Shown piece after piece: positions 62,449 through 64,000 of a stretch of DNA of 64,000 bases. Within the stretch, counting starts at the first letter, position 1. Each line of letters opens with the position of its first letter. This DNA comes from JBEGHD01 sp049334165. Its GTDB lineage: Bacteria; Bacteroidota; Bacteroidia; Flavobacteriales_D; Sanyastnellaceae. The notes below the pieces were generated by a model. That model did not search any database. It was not told the DNA's origin and saw nothing but the letters and a program-made list of their open reading frames with translations. The position numbers and the translations under genes were made by a program. The stretch lies in NCBI GenBank assembly GCA_049334165.1, contig JBEGHD010000006.1; one strand, given 5' to 3'.

Positions 62449-63591
62449 TTAGTCTTTGAGCAAGTTTCTGGAGATTACAATTTTTTGAACTTCTGAAGTT
62501 CCTTCGTAGATCTGGGTGATCTTGGCATCGCGCATCAAACGCTCCACGTGGTATTCTTTAACGTATCCGTAACCACCGTGAATTTGAACAGCTTCTACTG
62601 TGTTTTTCATGGCCATTTCGGCACAGAACAGTTTTGCCATTGAGCTTGCCTGGTCAAAGTTTCTTCCCTGATCTTTTAAGAAAGCCGCTTTGAGGCAAAG
62701 CAGTCTTCCAGATTCGATGTCGGTAGCCATGTCAGCCAGTTTGAAGGCGATTGCCTGGTGCTTGCTGATTTCTTTTCCGAATGCTTTTCTCTCGAGTGAG
62801 TAGGCTTTGGCCAATTCGTAAGCTCCAGATGCAATTCCCAGAGCTTGTGAGGCAATTCCTATTCGTCCTCCGCTGAGTACTTCCATCGCGAACTTGAATC
62901 CGAATCCGTCTTCACCAATGCGGTTTTCTTTAGGGACTTTCACATCCTGAAACATCAATGTGTGCGTGTCGGAAGCGCGAATTCCCATTTTGTTTTCCTT
63001 AGCGCCTACAACGAAACCTTCCCAGTCTTTTTCAACGATAAACGCGTTGATACCACGGTGCTTCTTCTCTGGATCAGTTTGAGCAATCACAATGTGGTAT
63101 GAAGCTGAACCACCATTGGTAATCCAGTTTTTAGTTCCGTTCAGCAGGTAGTAATCACCCTTGTCTTCGGCAGTAGTTCGCTGCATGGTAGCATCCGAAC
63201 CGGCTTCTGGTTCTGAGAGGCAAAAGGCTCCGATTTTTTCTCCTCCGGCCAGTGGCTTTAAGTATTTTTCTTTCTGCTCTTCAGTGCCGTATTTTTCTAT
63301 TCCCCAGCAAACGAGAGAGTTATTCACCGACATGCAAACTGAAACCGATGCGTCTACTTTGGAAATTTCTTCCATCGCCAAAACGTAAGAAACGGTGTCC
63401 ATTCCGCTACCGTTGTATTTCGGATCGACCATCATTCCCATAAAGCCCAATTCGGCAAGCTGCTCAATTTGTTCTTTAGGAAATTGCTGCTTTTCATCGC
63501 GTTCTATAACTCCGGGTTTGAGCACGTTTTGTGCAAAGTCCCTTGCCGCATCTCTCACGGCCATTTGTTCTTCTGTTAGCTCCAGATTCAT
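62449..63591 (-). CDS. acyl-CoA dehydrogenase
   Basis: A 380-residue FAD enzyme of fatty-acid beta-oxidation, matching the short-chain/butyryl-CoA type in length. Visible signatures are AFCLSEPEAGSDA, KNWITNGGSASYHIVIAQT, MGIRASDTHTLMFQDV, GGRIGIASQALGIASGAYELA, and the catalytic-base region HGGYGYVKEYHVERLMRDAKITQIYEGTSEVQ, where the glutamate of YEGTSE is the usual catalytic residue. No electron-transfer flavoprotein or other beta-oxidation gene is adjacent. It is followed by a strong terminator, so it is a single-gene transcript. The chain-length specificity cannot be read from the sequence. Confidence 0.95.
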   Translation of the reverse strand: MNLELTEEQMAVRDAARDFAQNVLKPGVIERDEKQQFPKEQIEQLAELGFMGMMVDPKYNGSGMDTVSYVLAMEEISKVDASVSVCMSVNNSLVCWGIEKYGTEEQKEKYLKPLAGGEKIGAFCLSEPEAGSDATMQRTTAEDKGDYYLLNGTKNWITNGGSASYHIVIAQTDPEKKHRGINAFIVEKDWEGFVVGAKENKMGIRASDTHTLMFQDVKVPKENRIGEDGFGFKFAMEVLSGGRIGIASQALGIASGAYELAKAYSLERKAFGKEISKHQAIAFKLADMATDIESGRLLCLKAAFLKDQGRNFDQASSMAKLFCAEMAMKNTVEAVQIHGGYGYVKEYHVERLMRDAKITQIYEGTSEVQKIVISRNLLKD

Positions 63592-63693
63592 ACTGACGTT
63601 TAAATTAAATAACTAGTCTCTTTTATTTGATTCATCGATCGCTAGAGAGGCGCGAAAAAAGTGATGTAAAAAGAGACGGTTTTGTTTTTCTCA

Positions 63694-63725
63694 TTGAAAG
63701 GCCACAAATTTAGCCGATAAATTTA
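63694..63725 (+). promoter_or_regulatory. putative promoter of anmK
   Basis: TTG at 63694-63696 is followed after 21 bases by TAAATTTA at 63718-63725, one mismatch from TAnnTTTG, leaving a leader of only a few bases before the ATG at 63735. Confidence 0.4.
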
Positions 63726-63734
63726 CAATTGCCA

Positions 63735-64000
63735 ATGAGCGACCACCCTATCCACTGCACTGCTATCGGACTGATGTCGGGAAGTTCCCTCGATGGACTC
63801 GATGCAGTAGCTGTCGAATTCACTCTGGATGCTAACAGTGCCAACTACAAAGTTGTTTCGGCTCGCACTTTCGATTACCCAGATCGCTTGCAAAACAGGC
63901 TTGCCAGCTCAATGGATTTGTCTGCTCACGATCTGATGATGCTCGATGCTGACCTCGGTACCTTCATGGGAGAGAAGGCAAAACTGATAGCAGAAGAGTG
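63735..64000 (+). CDS. anmK: anhydro-N-acetylmuramic acid kinase, 3' end cut by window edge
   Basis: Only the first 88 residues are in the window and the frame is open to the last base. They contain the AnmK signature IGLMSGSSLDGLDAVAVEF, the ATP-binding loop of the kinase that phosphorylates anhydro-MurNAc recovered from peptidoglycan turnover. The serine at the third loop position (MSGSS rather than MSGTS) is a mild variant. It diverges from the acyl-CoA dehydrogenase gene across a 143-base gap. Confidence 0.9.
   Translation, partial: MSDHPIHCTAIGLMSGSSLDGLDAVAVEFTLDANSANYKVVSARTFDYPDRLQNRLASSMDLSAHDLMMLDADLGTFMGEKAKLIAEE

Overview
The window reads as a chromosome segment of a Bacteroidota bacterium, most likely a marine member of the Flavobacteriales. 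The evidence is a set of type IX secretion (T9SS) and gliding genes (gldJ, porP/sprF-type, porU, porV), several secreted proteins with T9SS C-terminal sorting domains, a TonB-dependent receptor with an N-terminal carboxypeptidase-regulatory domain, an OstA-like protein, lipoproteins with acidic residues after the lipid cysteine, and many TAnnTTTG elements (the -7 box of the Bacteroidota primary sigma factor) upstream of genes. Family- and genus-level placement is inference. I see no insertion sequence, prophage, CRISPR array, rRNA or tRNA.

Region by region: 1-8283 holds a Fur-family regulator cut by the window edge, a STAS protein, purA, an OstA-like envelope protein, convergent glyA, a thioredoxin/DUF255 protein and two small exported proteins of unknown function. 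8569-17533 is a three-gene unit: TonB-dependent receptor, 1378-residue T9SS cargo, PorV/PorQ-family outer-membrane protein. 17535-25120 is housekeeping: greA, a HIT protein, a BNR-repeat lipoprotein, hemB-yidD, a HupE/UreJ protein, thyA-folA with a lipoprotein, and purK. 25262-41512 is rich in exported proteins: a beta-propeller T9SS cargo, a small beta-barrel, a lamin-tail/Calx-beta protein, a YwqK-like MORN protein, a small carboxypeptidase-regulatory protein, a Na/Pi cotransporter, a lipoprotein, an orphan LuxE-like acyltransferase, another lipoprotein and an 1830-residue modular adhesin-like T9SS cargo that is visibly AT-rich. 41552-52830 carries tyrS, murF, gldJ and the PorP/SprF-type gene on the minus strand, diverging from porU, porV and ispF on the plus strand. 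52847-64000 has a DUF4956/VTC pair, cdd, pdhA-pdhC, recG, a large membrane-anchored propeller protein, an acyl-CoA dehydrogenase and the 5' part of anmK.

How the genes work together: PorV and the PorU sortase release and anchor T9SS cargo, and at least three such cargoes lie here (12309-16445, 25262-26341, 36020-41512). The PorV/PorQ paralogue beside the first cargo suggests a dedicated partner. purA, purK, glyA, thyA and folA cover nucleotide and one-carbon metabolism but are scattered, not one operon. The Na/Pi transporter and the VTC-type polyphosphate polymerase could both bear on phosphate storage, though they are 20 kb apart.

The observations most worth a second look are: a consensus promoter running straight into a terminator hairpin in front of greA; a cluster of GTTAAC-type inverted repeats around two small exported-protein genes; the VTC/DUF4956 pair; the receptor-cargo-PorV/Q trio; and the large modular adhesin.
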